NCBI RefSeq assembly: GCF_000701405.1
Contig: NZ_JNIV01000005.1
Coordinates: forward strand, 33,443-97,442
Source: Deinococcus marmoris DSM 12784
GTDB taxonomy: Bacteria > Deinococcota > Deinococci > Deinococcales > Deinococcaceae
Length of the DNA stretch: 64,000 bases
Direction: 5' to 3'
Under the pieces are notes generated by a model. The model was not told where the DNA came from and searched no databases. It worked only from the letters and a program-made list of their open reading frames with translations. Each line of letters starts with the position of its first letter. The stretch's first letter is position 1. Positions 1-8,966 of this stretch are shown here, piece by piece. Both the position numbers and the translations under genes were made by a program.

Positions 1-312
1 GACGGGCGCACGCTGGGGGCCATCGAGGTCATCGCCTACACGGTGCTGTCCAAGCAGGAGGGCCGGGGAGACACCCGCGTGCGCGTGGACATCGGGGGCT
101 TTCGCAAACGGCAGGCCGATACTCTGTCCAAGCTGGCCGAGCGCCTCGCCATCGGCGTTGCCAAGAGCGGCGAACCCCACGAGCTTCAGCCCATGCCCGC
201 CGCCGAACGCCGCGTGATCCACATTGCCCTCAAGGAACACCCCGACGTGATGAGCGAGAGCGTGGGCGAGGGCGCGTCCCGCCGACTGGTGATCAAGCCC
301 CGGCACAGCTAG
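1..312 (+). CDS. khpB: KhpB/Jag RNA-binding protein, C-terminal part
   Basis: The frame is open from base 1, so the 5' end lies outside the window; 103 residues remain. They cover the end of a KH domain ([16 protein letters not shown]) and a complete R3H domain with the signature [15 protein letters not shown], followed by [16 protein letters not shown]. This order is that of KhpB (Jag, EloR), a cytoplasmic RNA-binding protein that partners KhpA and is usually encoded next to yidC, rnpA and rpmH. Those neighbours would lie upstream, out of view. The product ends in a short basic tail, PRHS. Identification rests on the R3H motif and is firm; the precise RNA targets cannot be read from sequence. 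Confidence 0.87.
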   Translation, partial: DGRTLGAIEVIAYTVLSKQEGRGDTRVRVDIGGFRKRQADTLSKLAERLAIGVAKSGEPHELQPMPAAERRVIHIALKEHPDVMSESVGEGASRRLVIKPRHS

Positions 313-764
313 CGGGGGCAGCGGGAAGCCTGTCTTCTGGGCAGACCAGGCCAGTTCGCCCTGTTCCTGATTCGCAGCTTTGCAAGTCCGTCCCTGTGGT
401 CATCTCCCCTTGAAAGAAAGGGTGGCGGCTGGCGGGGACGGTCCGTTGTGCCCTCTGACCCCTGCTGAAGACGGCTGGAGACGAGATTGATTGGCGATCC
501 GTCCCCACCTCCGTGACACTGCTGTCGCGGCGACCCGTGAGTTGGGTTCGTGTTGTCCTCACGCCAATGCGGCATAGTGGGGGTGAACGCGGGCGGCCCG
601 GAACCATTCAAAGCCCCCGCAGGTGCCTCTGCCCCAGGTGCCCGGACTGTTTGCCGTGACCCGGTTTCCCGCAGTCTGACGCGGCCCTTCAGCTTTATTT
701 CTCTGACGTTTCTCTTCAGCCGACTTCCGGCGCGCTCCCTTGTGGACGCATCCATAGGACACCC
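313..764. other. Long non-coding leader region before the DEAD-box helicase gene
   Basis: No convincing gene is visible in these 452 bases. The last 80 bases are rich in T and C (690-720) and precede the helicase ATG, which has only a weak ribosome site. The best promoter-like pair is TTGTCC at 553-558 with TAGTGG at 575-580, a 16-base spacer, but it is a poor match. A long structured 5' leader is common for bacterial DEAD-box helicase genes under cold or RNA-structure control; here that is inference. Confidence 0.35.
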
Positions 765-2336
765 ATGACCCGAACCCGCACAGTAGACCGTCCCCGCCCG
801 CAAAACGACGCCCAGACCCAGCACAATCAGCCTCAGTACAACCAGAACCAGCCACAAGCTGCCGCGCAGACCGCCGACTGGCGCAAGATGCTGAGCCATG
901 ACACGCCCACCCCGGTGCAGGCCGGGGCCATTCCCGCGCTGCTGAGCGGACGCGACGTGATCACCACGGCCAGAACCGGCAGCGGCAAGACGCTGGCCTT
1001 TCTGATCCCTGCTGCCGCGCGCGGTATCGGCATGAACCCTGTGCGTGGGATGCGCCCGGAAGTGCTGGTGGTCACGCCCACGCGTGAGCTGGCCGTGCAG
1101 ATCCGCGATGTGGCCCGTGAGCTGGGCATGACTGCCGGGCGCATCACCGGGGGCATCACGCCGGGGCAGACCCGCAGCGAAGCCACGGGCAAGGGCCTGA
1201 TCTCCGGCACGCCGGGCCGCCTGAAAGATCTGATCAGCCGCCGCGAACTGAACCTTGCTGGCCTGCGTTACGTGGTGCTGGACGAGGCCGACGAGTTGCT
1301 GTCGCTGGGCTTTCTGAAGGACGTGGGCGAGATCCTGCGTTCGGCGCAGACCCAGAGTCAGGCGCAGACCGGGCAGAAGATCCAGATCGCGATGGCCTCG
1401 GCCACCTTCCCCGCCGAGATCCGGGGCGTGGCGCAGCAGTTCATGGTCAACCCGGAGCGTATCGACATCGCCCCCGCTGCCCGCGCCGAGAACTCCAACC
1501 AAGACGACATCCTGGGCGGCGCGACGGGGGCCACCCACCTGCTGGTCCACACCACCCGCGACGACGTGATGGACGTGGCCGCTGAGCAGGCCCGCGAGGC
1601 GCTGCGGGAGCCGGGCGGCTGCGTGGTCATCTTCAGCCGCACCAAATCCCTGGTCAAACGCCGTGCCGAACGCCTGGAACAGATGATGCCCGGCGAGATC
1701 GTCAGCCCGCTCCAGGGCAACATGGACCAGAAGAAGCGCGAACGCACGATGGACCTGCTGCGCGAGGGCAAATCCCGCGTGCTGGTGGCCACCGACATCG
1801 CCGGGCGCGGCATCGATCTGCCCGAGGTGCGTCTGGTGATCCACATGGACGTGGCCCAGACCGCCGAGGACCACGTTCACCGTTCGGGCCGGACCGCCCG
1901 CGCGGGCCGTCCCGGCGTCAATCTGGTGCTGCTGATTCCCGAACAGCGTGGCCTGTGGCAGACCGTGCGCCGCAACCTGCCGCCCGCGCTGCACCCGCCG
2001 TTGACCAATCAGGAATCTCAGGTGGACCGCAACATTCAGGAAAAGCAGGGGCGCGGCTCCGGCAACGGCCTGATGCCCGGTGAGAGCGGCGGCGGACGTG
2101 GCCGAAGCCAGGGTCAGGGTGGCGGTCAGGGCCGGGGCGGTCAGGGCGGCGGCCAGCCTCGTGGCCAGTCCCAGGGCCGTGGACAGACTGGCCATTCGGA
2201 CCGGGGCCAGAGCAGCGGTGGACGTGCCGCCCAGCCTTCGGGCCAGCGGCGCTCGGAATCTGGCGGCGCTGGCACGGGTGCGGGACGTGTGGGGCCGCAG
2301 CCTGCGCGGGGCCGGGGCGGACGCGGGCGGAGCTAA
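765..2336 (+). CDS. DEAD-box ATP-dependent RNA helicase with RG-rich tail
   Basis: This 523-residue protein unwinds RNA duplexes using ATP. All core motifs are readable in order: Q motif TPVQ (about 49-52), motif I ARTGSGKT (69-76), Ia PTRELA, Ib TPGR, II DEAD, III SAT, IV VIFSRTKS, V ATDIAGRGIDL and VI HRSGRTARAG. The first 40 residues are Q/N-rich. After about residue 430 the chain turns into a disordered Gly-Arg-Gln tail (GQGRGGQGGG-type repeats), which in related helicases such as CsdA/DeaD-like proteins binds RNA and may promote condensates. It stands alone, with a long leader before it and a strong terminator after it. Which DEAD-box subgroup it belongs to is not certain. Confidence 0.93.
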   Translation: MTRTRTVDRPRPQNDAQTQHNQPQYNQNQPQAAAQTADWRKMLSHDTPTPVQAGAIPALLSGRDVITTARTGSGKTLAFLIPAAARGIGMNPVRGMRPEVLVVTPTRELAVQIRDVARELGMTAGRITGGITPGQTRSEATGKGLISGTPGRLKDLISRRELNLAGLRYVVLDEADELLSLGFLKDVGEILRSAQTQSQAQTGQKIQIAMASATFPAEIRGVAQQFMVNPERIDIAPAARAENSNQDDILGGATGATHLLVHTTRDDVMDVAAEQAREALREPGGCVVIFSRTKSLVKRRAERLEQMMPGEIVSPLQGNMDQKKRERTMDLLREGKSRVLVATDIAGRGIDLPEVRLVIHMDVAQTAEDHVHRSGRTARAGRPGVNLVLLIPEQRGLWQTVRRNLPPALHPPLTNQESQVDRNIQEKQGRGSGNGLMPGESGGGRGRSQGQGGGQGRGGQGGGQPRGQSQGRGQTGHSDRGQSSGGRAAQPSGQRRSESGGAGTGAGRVGPQPARGRGGRGRS

Positions 2337-2345
2337 CCAGCAAAG

Positions 2346-2387
2346 AGAAGAAGGACGGGCGTGAGGGTTGGCCCGTCCTTCTTCTTT
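2346..2387 (+). terminator. Intrinsic terminator of the DEAD-box helicase gene
   Basis: A perfect 15-bp inverted repeat (AGAAGAAGGACGGGC at 2346-2360, complement at 2371-2385) encloses a 10-base loop and starts ten bases after the stop codon. The right arm itself ends in a T-rich run (CTTCTTCTTT), as in rho-independent terminators. Confidence 0.85.
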
Positions 2388-2678
2388 GGCGGTGGCCTGT
2401 CGGGTGGCCTTCTGGATCGTGGGGGGTTTTGGTCCGCAACGTTATTCGGGCAGCCCCACCCCCCAGCCCCCTACCCCAGGGGGGCAGGGGGAGCAGCGCT
2501 GCGCTAGGCACGAGTTCTCGGATTTTGTGGGCGGGAGAAAGCGGCGGTATCCGGGTCTGATGCCCGGCTCCGTCACGCTGAATGCGGCCCGTGCGCTACG
2601 CGCCCGACGGCCTTCGGTTGCTGTTTCGGTGGGGTTTTTCTGGTGGCTGGTGCCCTGCTCAATCGGAGTTGGCTGGCT
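2388..2678. other. Intergenic region between convergent genes
   Basis: The 291 bases between the helicase terminator and the end of purN hold no supported gene. The one clear structure is a G/C-run hairpin at 2466-2485. The rest shows no promoter or terminator I would defend; no stem with a T-run follows purN on the minus strand. Confidence 0.5.
2466..2485. repeat. C-run/G-run hairpin, REP-like
   Basis: GCCCCCT, a five-base loop ACCCC, then AGGGGGGC form a stem inside a longer stretch of C-runs followed by G-runs (about 2458-2491). It resembles intergenic palindromes common in high-GC genomes and could pair into an extremely stable hairpin or a G-quadruplex. No second copy of this exact form was seen in the window. 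Confidence 0.45.
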
Positions 2679-3281
2679 CTACGTTCTCGCCTCCTTCGGC
2701 TTCAGCTCCGCCACCAGTTCCCGTACGGCCCGCAGCATCAGCTCGCTTTCGATGGCCTGTACGCGGGCCTTTAATTTTTCCAGGGTGTCGCCGGGACGCA
2801 CGGGCACTTCCTGCTGTGCCAGACGCGGCCCCTCGTCGATGCCTGCCGTGACCAGATGCACCGTCGCGCCGGACCGGGTGTCGCCCGCTTCCAGCACGGC
2901 CAGATGCACCCGGTCCCCGTACATGCCGCGCCCGCCGTGCCGGGGCAGCAGGCTGGGATGGATGTTCAGCACGCGCCCGGCGTAAGCGTTCAGCACGCGC
3001 GGCCCCAGCTCGCGCATGTAGCCGCTGAGGATCAGCAGGTCGGCTCCCGATTCCCGCAGAACTTTGAGGATGGCGGCGTCCAGTTCATCCGGGTCCGGGT
3101 ATTTCGCACCGCTCAGGTGGGCCGTCTTCAACCCTTCCTCCCGCGCCCACTCCAGCGCGGGAGAACGGCTGTTGTTGCTGATCAGGGCGACGGGCGTGGC
3201 GTCCAGTCCCCCATCCCGGCACGCTGTCGTCAGGTGCCGTGCCGCGCTGCCGCCGTGGGAGGCGAGAAAGGCGAGCTTCAT
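2679..3281 (-). CDS. purN: Phosphoribosylglycinamide formyltransferase (PurN)
   Basis: This 200-residue enzyme transfers a formyl group from 10-formyl-THF to GAR in purine synthesis. The catalytic Asn-His appears in NIHPSLLP and the downstream Asp in GIDEGP, with SATVHLV-type strand [12 protein letters not shown] between them. The phosphate-binding loop near the N terminus reads [10 protein letters not shown], where family members usually have GSGSNL, so the first glycine loop is a variant. The ATG at 3281 (MKLAFLASH) is preferred over a TTG two codons upstream. It follows the dipeptidase gene by 25 bases on the same strand and is probably co-transcribed with it. Confidence 0.92.
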   Translation of the reverse strand: MKLAFLASHGGSAARHLTTACRDGGLDATPVALISNNSRSPALEWAREEGLKTAHLSGAKYPDPDELDAAILKVLRESGADLLILSGYMRELGPRVLNAYAGRVLNIHPSLLPRHGGRGMYGDRVHLAVLEAGDTRSGATVHLVTAGIDEGPRLAQQEVPVRPGDTLEKLKARVQAIESELMLRAVRELVAELKPKEART

Positions 3282-3306
3282 GGGCAACCTGCTTCCCGCC
3301 TTCCGC

Positions 3307-4665
3307 TCACTTGCCCAGTTCCTGAATCAGATAGGCGCTGGTCAGAATGCCGTTGTGGTAATCCTGCACGGCAAAGCTCTCGTTGGGGCTGTGGGGGGCG
3401 TCCTCGTTCAGGCCCATGTCCACGAACAGCACCGGGCTTTTCAGAATCTCGGCGAAGTAGGCCACGATGGGAATGCTGCCCCCGGTGCGGGCAAACACGG
3501 CGGGCTTGCCGTACACGCGCTGGAGGGCGCGGTCTGCCGCCTTCACATAGTCGCTGGAGGTATCAAACTTGATGGGCTGGCCGCCGTGATGGTCAATCAC
3601 CTTCACGGTCACGCCTTCCGGGGCAATCTGCGGCACGTAGTCCTGAATCAGCTTGGTGATGCGAACCGGGTCTTGACCGGGCACCAGACGCATGGAAACC
3701 TTCGCCCCGGCCTTCGCCGCGATCACGGTTTTGCTGCCCTCGCCCTGATAGCCGCCCCAGATGCCGTTCACATCCAGCGTCGGGCGGCCCCACAGGCGTT
3801 CCAGCACGCTGAAGCCTTCCTCGCCGGGCAGCGCGGACACGCCGATGCTGTTGGCAAATTCGCCGTCGTCCTGCGGCAGAGAGGCCCACATCTCGCGTTC
3901 CTCGTCGGTCAGGGGGTCAATGTTGTCGTAGAAACCGGGAATGGTCACGCGGCCCTTGTCATCCTTCAGCTTGGCGATGATCTCGCAGAGGGCGTTGATC
4001 GGGTTGGGGGCGGCCCCGCCGTAGCTGCCGCTGTGCAGGTCCCGGTTTGCGCCCTGAACGTGGATTTCCACGTAGCTCAGGCCGCGCACGCCGTAGGTGA
4101 TGGTGGGCACGTCGGGGGCAAAGCGGCTGCCGTCGCTGATGACGATGACATCGCTTTTCAGCTCGTCCGCGTGCGCCTTCAGGTACGGCACGATGCTGGG
4201 GCTGCCGATCTCCTCCTCCCCCTCGATGAAGAACTTGACGTTGATGGGCAACTCGCCCTGAGACAGCAGCAGTTCCACGCCGCGAATGTGGGCGTACATC
4301 TGGCCCTTGTCGTCGGTGCTGCCCCGCGCGTAGATGCGCCCGTCGCGCACGGTGGGTTCAAAGGGGGGCGTCGTCCACTCCTCAATCGGGGCTTCGGGCT
4401 GCACGTCATAGTGGCCGTACAGCAGCACCGTGGGCTGACCTTGAGCTTTCAGGTGTTCGGCGTACACGGCGGGATGCCCGCCCGTCTCGTCCACCCGCGC
4501 CGTGAAGCCCAGCGATTCCAGTTTGGCGCGCAGAAATTCGGCGGCCCTGGTCATGTCCGCTTTGTGGCTGGGGTCTGCGCTGACGCTGGGAATCCGCAGC
4601 AGCTCAAACAGTTCGGCGTTGGCGTTTTCACGGTTCAGGGCGTTTGCGAGGTCCGTTTGGGTCAT
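3307..4665 (-). CDS. M20 family metallodipeptidase
   Basis: A 452-residue cytosolic zinc peptidase of the M20/ArgE-DapE-CPG2 superfamily, closest in style to CNDP-like dipeptidases. The metal ligands are visible: His and Asp in YGHYDVQP, Asp in STDDKGQ, the catalytic Glu pair in EGEEEIGS, Asp in VISDGS, and a late His in [10 protein letters not shown]. The central lid (dimerisation) domain begins near [14 protein letters not shown]. The leader codes for no signal peptide. A TATCAT box lies six bases before the ATG, so the mRNA is probably leaderless and continues into purN. Substrate specificity is not decided by the sequence; a role in peptide recycling is inferred. Confidence 0.9.
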   Translation of the reverse strand: MTQTDLANALNRENANAELFELLRIPSVSADPSHKADMTRAAEFLRAKLESLGFTARVDETGGHPAVYAEHLKAQGQPTVLLYGHYDVQPEAPIEEWTTPPFEPTVRDGRIYARGSTDDKGQMYAHIRGVELLLSQGELPINVKFFIEGEEEIGSPSIVPYLKAHADELKSDVIVISDGSRFAPDVPTITYGVRGLSYVEIHVQGANRDLHSGSYGGAAPNPINALCEIIAKLKDDKGRVTIPGFYDNIDPLTDEEREMWASLPQDDGEFANSIGVSALPGEEGFSVLERLWGRPTLDVNGIWGGYQGEGSKTVIAAKAGAKVSMRLVPGQDPVRITKLIQDYVPQIAPEGVTVKVIDHHGGQPIKFDTSSDYVKAADRALQRVYGKPAVFARTGGSIPIVAYFAEILKSPVLFVDMGLNEDAPHSPNESFAVQDYHNGILTSAYLIQELGK

Positions 4666-4671
4666 GGGGGG

Positions 4672-4677
4672 ATGATA
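4672..4677 (-). promoter_or_regulatory. -10 box of the dipeptidase-purN unit (leaderless)
   Basis: TATCAT on the minus strand, separated from the ATG at 4665 by six C residues. There is no Shine-Dalgarno site in that gap. Confidence 0.6.
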
Positions 4678-4820
4678 GAGGCTGAGGGTGTGTGGGGTGA
4701 ATGGGGCCGCGCCCGCGCAAAGCTCTCCAGTGCCAGTGAAGGCAGCGCTGGAGAGCCTGGAATAAAACTGGGATAAAGGTGGGCTGACTACAAACGTGTT
4801 CGCCGCTCAGCCGCCGCCGC

Positions 4821-5930
4821 TCAGTAGCGGTTGAAGTAGTCCTGAATCTTGTTCAGGTCCGACGTCTTGGTCAGCGCCAGCATCAGCAGGATTCTGGCTT
4901 TCTGCGGGTTCAGCGAATCGGCGGACACATATCCCTCCTTGACGTCATCCGGTTTTGGGGTCACTGTTCCGCTGCCCGTCCGGGTGGAACGCGCGATGAC
5001 CACGCCCTTGGCGACAGCGCTGGCGACGCTGGCCTTGGAAGCTGTCGTGATGGTGCCGTTGCCCGTCGCGGCCACGACGATTCCCTTGGCCCCAGCAGCA
5101 ACAGCGGCGTCGTACATCGTGCCGCCGTTGCTCTGGTAGCCGTACACGATTTCCACCGGGGGCAGGCTGGTCAGGTTGGTCACGTCGAACTCGGAATCCT
5201 TGGTATGCACGCGGGCGGGCTGGTTGTAGAAATACGCCTTGCCCCCGACAAAGGCCCCCAGATACCCCTGCTCTGCCGACTTGAAGGCGTCCAGCACGGT
5301 GGTGTTGGTCTTGGTGATGAAGCGCGCCGCGCCGATGCGGTCATTGAGCAGCATCATCACGCCCTTGCCCCTGGCGTTGGGATCGGCGGCCAGTTGCACC
5401 GACTCGTAGAGGTTGAACGGGCCGTCGGCGCTGAGGGCCGAGGACGGACGCATCGCGCCCACGACGACCACCGGCTTGTCGCTCCTGACCACCAGATTCA
5501 GGAAATAGGCGGTTTCCTCCATGGTGTCGGTCCCGTGGGTCACGATCACGCCGCTGACGTCCGGCGAGGCCAGCAGCACGTTGATGCGTTTGGCCAGCGT
5601 CAGCAAAATCTCCGGGTTCATGTCCTGGCTGCCGGTATTGGCGATCTGCTCGCCCGTCACGTTCGCCACGTAGTTGACCGCTGGCACGGCGTTGATCAGG
5701 TTGTTGACGGTCTGGCTCAGCGAGTAGTTGACCACCTGCGTGTTAGAAGCCGCCGAGGACGCGATGGTGCCCCCCGTCGCCAGAATCACGACATTGGGCA
5801 GATTCGGCTTGGGTGCGGGCGCGGCAGTCGGGGCCGCTGGCGTCGCGGGTGCCGTCTGCGCCAGCGCCGAGAAGGGAGCGGTCAGCAGCAGGGCGGCGGT
5901 ACAGAGCAGGGTGTGGCTGGAACGGGTCAT
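4821..5930 (-). CDS. Secreted type II L-asparaginase
   Basis: This 369-residue enzyme hydrolyses asparagine to aspartate and ammonia. The two catalytic Thr motifs are present: ATGGTIAS near residue 55 and THGTDTMEETA near residue 135, plus GAMRPS. The N terminus (MTRSSHTLLCTAALLLTAPFSALAQT) is a signal peptide, followed by a Pro/Ala-rich spacer, so the enzyme is exported. The ATG at 5930 was chosen because AAGGAG sits seven bases ahead of it; an earlier in-frame start would add 31 residues before the signal peptide and lacks support. The gene is single and divergent from hspR across an AT-rich region with two palindromes, which may control it. Confidence 0.92.
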   Translation of the reverse strand: MTRSSHTLLCTAALLLTAPFSALAQTAPATPAAPTAAPAPKPNLPNVVILATGGTIASSAASNTQVVNYSLSQTVNNLINAVPAVNYVANVTGEQIANTGSQDMNPEILLTLAKRINVLLASPDVSGVIVTHGTDTMEETAYFLNLVVRSDKPVVVVGAMRPSSALSADGPFNLYESVQLAADPNARGKGVMMLLNDRIGAARFITKTNTTVLDAFKSAEQGYLGAFVGGKAYFYNQPARVHTKDSEFDVTNLTSLPPVEIVYGYQSNGGTMYDAAVAAGAKGIVVAATGNGTITTASKASVASAVAKGVVIARSTRTGSGTVTPKPDDVKEGYVSADSLNPQKARILLMLALTKTSDLNKIQDYFNRY

Positions 5931-6032
5931 GGCACTCCTTGAAGTGGTGGCGATGAGGTGGAACTGATGAGGGTAAAGGTGGACGGAAAGAAATAATAAA
6001 ACAGATTGCTGATAGTTCCTCATTCAAAAACT

Positions 6033-6049
6033 GAAAGAAGACTTCTTTC
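6033..6049. promoter_or_regulatory. Palindrome, probable operator
   Basis: GAAAGAAG-A-CTTCTTTC is a perfect odd palindrome of two 8-base arms around one base. Its place in the AT-rich divergent region argues for a repressor site. It does not match the HAIR element (CTTGAGT-N7-ACTCAAG) known for HspR. Confidence 0.55.
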
Positions 6050-6051
6050 TA

Positions 6052-6081
6052 CATTTTGTTAAAAGAAAATTTTACAAAATG
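6052..6081. promoter_or_regulatory. Second AT-rich palindrome, probable operator
   Basis: CATTTTGT (6052-6059) and ACAAAATG (6074-6081) are perfect inverted arms; the interior continues as AAAA and TTTT, making an imperfect 30-bp dyad. It lies directly beside the 6033-6049 palindrome and about 120 bases from the asparaginase start. Confidence 0.5.
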
Positions 6082-6227
6082 CAGAACTGGAGAAATCATA
6101 GCCGATCAATTCGAGAGCCTATGGACTCGAGGCCAGGAAACCTATACAGGCTGTGCAACGGCGCGGATGCCGGGGCAGCGCCCTCGCGCTCCGCCCTGCA
6201 CTGCATTCTCATCAAGGTTGCTTCGGG

Positions 6228-6233
6228 TATACT
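6228..6233 (+). promoter_or_regulatory. -10 box of hspR
   Basis: TATACT lies eleven bases before the ATG at 6245, implying a leaderless or nearly leaderless transcript. No convincing -35 box is visible. Confidence 0.6.
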
Positions 6234-6244
6234 CAGGCTACGTT

Positions 6245-6952
6245 ATGGCCTCAGACTCTAAACATCGCCCGGTGTATGTGATCTCGGTGGCGGCGGAACT
6301 GGTGGACATGCACCCGCAGACGCTGCGCCTGTATGAGCGCAAGGGCCTGATCCGTCCGGGCCGCAGCACTGGAAAAACCCGCCTGTATTCCGAGCGCGAC
6401 ATCGAGCATCTGCGCGAGATCCGGCGGCTGACGCAGGAACTGGGCGTCAATCTGGCGGGTGTCGAGGAAGTGATGCGCCTTCAGCATGAGCTGGATGATC
6501 TTCAGGGCGAGTTCGAGGCCGAGATCACGCGCATCGAGGACGAGTTGCGGGACCGTGCCCTCGCCCTGCCCAGCAGCGAGGGGGGGCGCACCGATCCCCG
6601 GGACCGCCCGGTGTATGTCATCTCCATCGCTGCCGAACTGGTGGACATGCACCCGCAAACCCTGCGCCTGTACGAGCGCAAGCAACTGATCAGCCCAGGC
6701 CGCAGCAGTGGCAAAACGCGCCTGTACTCCGAGCGCGACATCGAACATCTGCGCGAGATCCGGCGGCTGACGCAGGAACTGGGCGTCAACCTGGCTGGCG
6801 TCGAGGAAATCATGCGCCTGCGCCACGAACTGGACGGCGCACGCTCGAATCTGGAGGGCAACGTGCGCCGCATCCAGGACGATCTGAGCGAGCGCATGAC
6901 CAAGCTGCGGACCCTGCCCTCGCCGGAGGATGGGGCAGACGAAGGCCAGTAG
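6245..6952 (+). CDS. hspR: HspR-type MerR repressor, internally duplicated
   Basis: This 235-residue protein carries two full MerR-type winged helix domains in tandem. Each has the HspR signature VYVIS(V/I)[13 protein letters not shown] followed by LYERK and [17 protein letters not shown]. The copies (about residues 7-84 and 120-197) differ at only 7 of 78 positions. Each is followed by a short charged helix. HspR represses chaperone genes (dnaK, clpB, hsp20) by binding inverted HAIR elements as a dimer; a single chain with two DNA-binding domains could act as a built-in dimer. The ATG at 6245 was chosen for its leaderless promoter. The gene overlaps the Nudix gene by 23 bases. No HAIR site was found in its own control region. 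Confidence 0.88.
   Translation: MASDSKHRPVYVISVAAELVDMHPQTLRLYERKGLIRPGRSTGKTRLYSERDIEHLREIRRLTQELGVNLAGVEEVMRLQHELDDLQGEFEAEITRIEDELRDRALALPSSEGGRTDPRDRPVYVISIAAELVDMHPQTLRLYERKQLISPGRSSGKTRLYSERDIEHLREIRRLTQELGVNLAGVEEIMRLRHELDGARSNLEGNVRRIQDDLSERMTKLRTLPSPEDGADEGQ
6263..6835 (+). repeat. In-frame tandem duplication within hspR (period 339 bp)
   Basis: Bases 6263-6496 and 6602-6835 encode near-identical 78-residue segments. The offset is 339 bases, exactly 113 codons. Several differences are synonymous third-base changes, so the duplication is not brand new but is under strong protein-level conservation. Confidence 0.9.
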
Positions 6953-7382
6953 GCGCGTGTCCACGGCTCCGCTTCAGAATAAGGGGGCGGGCATCGCCGT
7001 CGTTCGGGGCACTCAGGTGCTGCTGATTCGCCGCCACGACAATGGCCTGTGGGACATCCCCGGCGGCGCTGTGGAGGTGGGCGAGAGCGTGGGTGACGCG
7101 GCGCGGCGGGAATTGAAAGAAGAGACGGGATTGGAAGCCCCAGACGTTACACTCCTAGATGTGTTCAGCGGTTCAGCTCACCGGCACACCTACCCAGACG
7201 GCAACGTGGTGGATTGGGTGACAGCGGTTTATCTTGCCCGCGATTTCACCGGGACTCTCACGCCAGGAGACGACGCCGCAGAGGCGCGCTGGTGGCCGCT
7301 GGCTGGATTGCCGACAGACGTTTCCTCCGCCACCGCCGCGTATTTTGCCGCCCTGCGCGCCCGCCCTGGGGCCACGCCTTGA
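6930..7382 (+). CDS. Nudix hydrolase
   Basis: A 150-residue pyrophosphohydrolase. The Nudix box is complete: [20 protein letters not shown] continuing into ETG, giving the pattern Gx5Ex7REUxEEXGU with metal-binding Glu residues. [17 protein letters not shown] precedes it, typical of MutT/ADP-ribose-type members. The ATG at 6930 lies inside the end of hspR, so translation may be coupled; an in-frame GTG at 6957 is an alternative start just after the hspR stop. Its stop overlaps the next start. The substrate cannot be told from sequence. Deinococcus genomes carry many Nudix enzymes, often linked to stress. Confidence 0.9.
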   Translation: MGQTKASRRVSTAPLQNKGAGIAVVRGTQVLLIRRHDNGLWDIPGGAVEVGESVGDAARRELKEETGLEAPDVTLLDVFSGSAHRHTYPDGNVVDWVTAVYLARDFTGTLTPGDDAAEARWWPLAGLPTDVSSATAAYFAALRARPGATP

Positions 7383-8218
7383 GGGAACTGTGGGTCATCG
7401 GGGACGTTCACGGCGCATATGGCAAGTTGCGGGCCATGCTGCTGCGCGCGGGACTGATCGACTTCGATGGCGGCTGGACGGCGGGGGACGCGCATCTGGT
7501 CTTCCTTGGGGATTACGTGGACCGGGGGCCAAAGGGCATCGAGGTCATCCGCCTGATCCGCAGCCTGGAAGTGCAGGCCGCCGAATTCGGGGGCGCGGTG
7601 ACGGCGCTGCTGGGCAACCACGAGGTCATGTTCATGGCGGCGCTGCTGTTTCGCCGCAGCGATCCCAAAGACGCGCTGGGTTTCCACGAGTACTGGCAGA
7701 ACAACGGCGGTCAGGAGCGCGACCTGACGCTGCTGGACCCCGGCGATCTGGCGTGGCTGGAGGCCCGGCCTGCGGTGGCCCGGATCGATTCCTGGCTGCT
7801 GGTCCACGCCGACAGCCCGATGTACCTGCGCCTGGGCGAGAGCGTCGGGGCTGTCAACGATCATGTCCGCGCGCTGCTGCTGGGGCGTGACACCGACGCC
7901 TGGGGCGCGTTTCTGAATACCTTTGCAGACCGTTTCGCCTTCGCGCTGGGCGGCGGCGAGAAGGCGGCCCGCCGGATGCTGAAAACCTTCGGCGGGGACC
8001 ATCTGGCGCATGGTCATACCCCGGTTTACGTGCTGCTCGACGAGTACCTGCACGGCCCGACGCTGGGGGCAGGTGCGCCTATTCCCTACGCGGGCAAGTT
8101 GTGTGTGGCGATGGACAGCGGCATGGCCTACCGCGACGACGCCGGATTCATCGCCCGGCTGGACGATGGGGGAATCGCCGAGGTGATCTCGAACCCGGGT
8201 GGGAACCCGCCGTACTGA
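7379..8218 (+). CDS. PPP-family metallophosphoesterase
   Basis: A 279-residue protein with the calcineurin-like metal site motifs [17 protein letters not shown], then LLVHAD and AHGHTP. The GDxxDRGP form places it in the PPP protein phosphatase/ApaH-like group, resembling bacterial Shelphs-type enzymes. TTG at 7379 is taken as the start because it overlaps the Nudix stop (TTGA), a usual coupling in operons; no in-frame ATG lies ahead of the first motif. It may act on phosphoproteins or dinucleoside polyphosphates. Position behind hspR and a Nudix enzyme suggests a stress-related operon. Confidence 0.85.
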   Translation: MRELWVIGDVHGAYGKLRAMLLRAGLIDFDGGWTAGDAHLVFLGDYVDRGPKGIEVIRLIRSLEVQAAEFGGAVTALLGNHEVMFMAALLFRRSDPKDALGFHEYWQNNGGQERDLTLLDPGDLAWLEARPAVARIDSWLLVHADSPMYLRLGESVGAVNDHVRALLLGRDTDAWGAFLNTFADRFAFALGGGEKAARRMLKTFGGDHLAHGHTPVYVLLDEYLHGPTLGAGAPIPYAGKLCVAMDSGMAYRDDAGFIARLDDGGIAEVISNPGGNPPY

Positions 8219-8288
8219 GGCCGTACTGGAGCGGACTCCGGTGCAGGCCGGACTGTCCGGGCCGACTGCTGAGCAGAGGATGGGGCCT

Positions 8289-8942
8289 CTACGTCTGGTG
8301 GTCCGCATGATCGCGGCACAGGAAAGTCCCCAGCAGATACTGTTCGCCGCCTTCCCGGTTCAGGTACGGCGTGATCAGGGCCATCAGGCCGCGCTGGAGG
8401 GTGCGCGCCTCCTGCGGCGTGGCGCGGATCAGGTTCCAGCCGGAGAGGATCAGCGTGGCGTCGTCTGCCAGCGGGTCCCAGATCTGCCCGTCCGGCGAGG
8501 CGATCTCGTAGTACGTCTCACCCGAGGGCAGCGCTCCGGTGAGTGCCCCCCAGTCCGGGGCGAAGCCGTGCCGCACCGAGGCCGCGAAGCTGCGCTCGAA
8601 ACGGTGCAGTTGCGTCAGGCGGTTGCGCTCACCGATCTCCTCCAGTCCCAGCACATGGAACGGCACGAAGAATGTCGCGGGGGCGCGGTAATACCGGATT
8701 GCCCGGCCCGCCCGCCGCTGCTGCCGGGTTTCTTCCAGGAGGCCCAGCGCCACGAAGCGCGCGACGAGCTTGTAGGTGGCCGTGATTCCCAGGCCCAGCC
8801 TACGCGCGGCTTCCGACACGCACGCTTCGTGGCCCATGAACGGTGCGAGGCGGCGCAACTCGTCGCGGCTGGTGACCACCTCTGCCTGCCGCCGCTCCGT
8901 GATCAGGGTGTACGGCGGGCTGCTTCCCCCAGAGGCTTTCAT
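8289..8942 (-). CDS. ArsR-like winged-helix transcriptional regulator
   Basis: A 217-residue protein. Residues about 28-85 read as a winged helix: LRRLAPFMGH, then SEAARRLGLGITATYKLVAR and FVALGLLEETRQQRRAGRAI with a basic wing. The remaining 130 residues, containing ALPSGETYYEIASPDG and LILSGWNLIRATPQEA, are an uncharacterised C-terminal domain. The ATG at 8942 is supported by a TAGGCT box seven bases upstream. It is divergent from a secreted hydrolase gene across only 30 bases, so it could control that gene. Its ligand is unknown. Confidence 0.75.
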   Translation of the reverse strand: MKASGGSSPPYTLITERRQAEVVTSRDELRRLAPFMGHEACVSEAARRLGLGITATYKLVARFVALGLLEETRQQRRAGRAIRYYRAPATFFVPFHVLGLEEIGERNRLTQLHRFERSFAASVRHGFAPDWGALTGALPSGETYYEIASPDGQIWDPLADDATLILSGWNLIRATPQEARTLQRGLMALITPYLNREGGEQYLLGTFLCRDHADHQT

Positions 8943-8949
8943 GGCAAGC

Positions 8950-8955
8950 AGCCTA
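8950..8955 (-). promoter_or_regulatory. -10 box of the winged-helix regulator (leaderless)
   Basis: TAGGCT on the minus strand, seven bases before the ATG at 8942. It is only five bases from the -10 box of the divergent gene. Confidence 0.6.
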
Positions 8956-8960
8956 GCTCC

Positions 8961-8966
8961 TAGCCT
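8961..8966 (+). promoter_or_regulatory. -10 box of the secreted hydrolase
   Basis: TAGCCT, six bases before the ATG at 8973. A GGAGG run overlaps the same gap, so a leaderless message is likely but a very short leader is possible. Confidence 0.55.

Larger units (their letters stand above)
5931..6244. other. AT-rich divergent control region (asparaginase / hspR)
   Basis: This 314-base region separates the divergent asparaginase and hspR genes. Bases 5985-6085 are strikingly AT-rich for this genome and contain two palindromes, annotated separately. On the minus strand TTGAAT followed by a TATTAT-type box around 5992-6000 may be the asparaginase promoter, although the spacing is long. The part near hspR (6100-6225) is GC-rich and has no gene. 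Confidence 0.5.

Noticed and set aside
309..2195. Long open frame antisense to the DEAD-box helicase (628 codons)
   Set aside because: Its translation is rich in His, Gln, Arg and Gly with no domain, as expected from the complement of a high-GC gene.
3064..4776. Open frame of 570 codons antisense to the dipeptidase
   Set aside because: Shadow frame with no motif; the minus strand shows a complete M20 active site.
6100..6244. HAIR operator for HspR autoregulation
   Set aside because: No CTTGAGT-N7-ACTCAAG or close variant is present before hspR.
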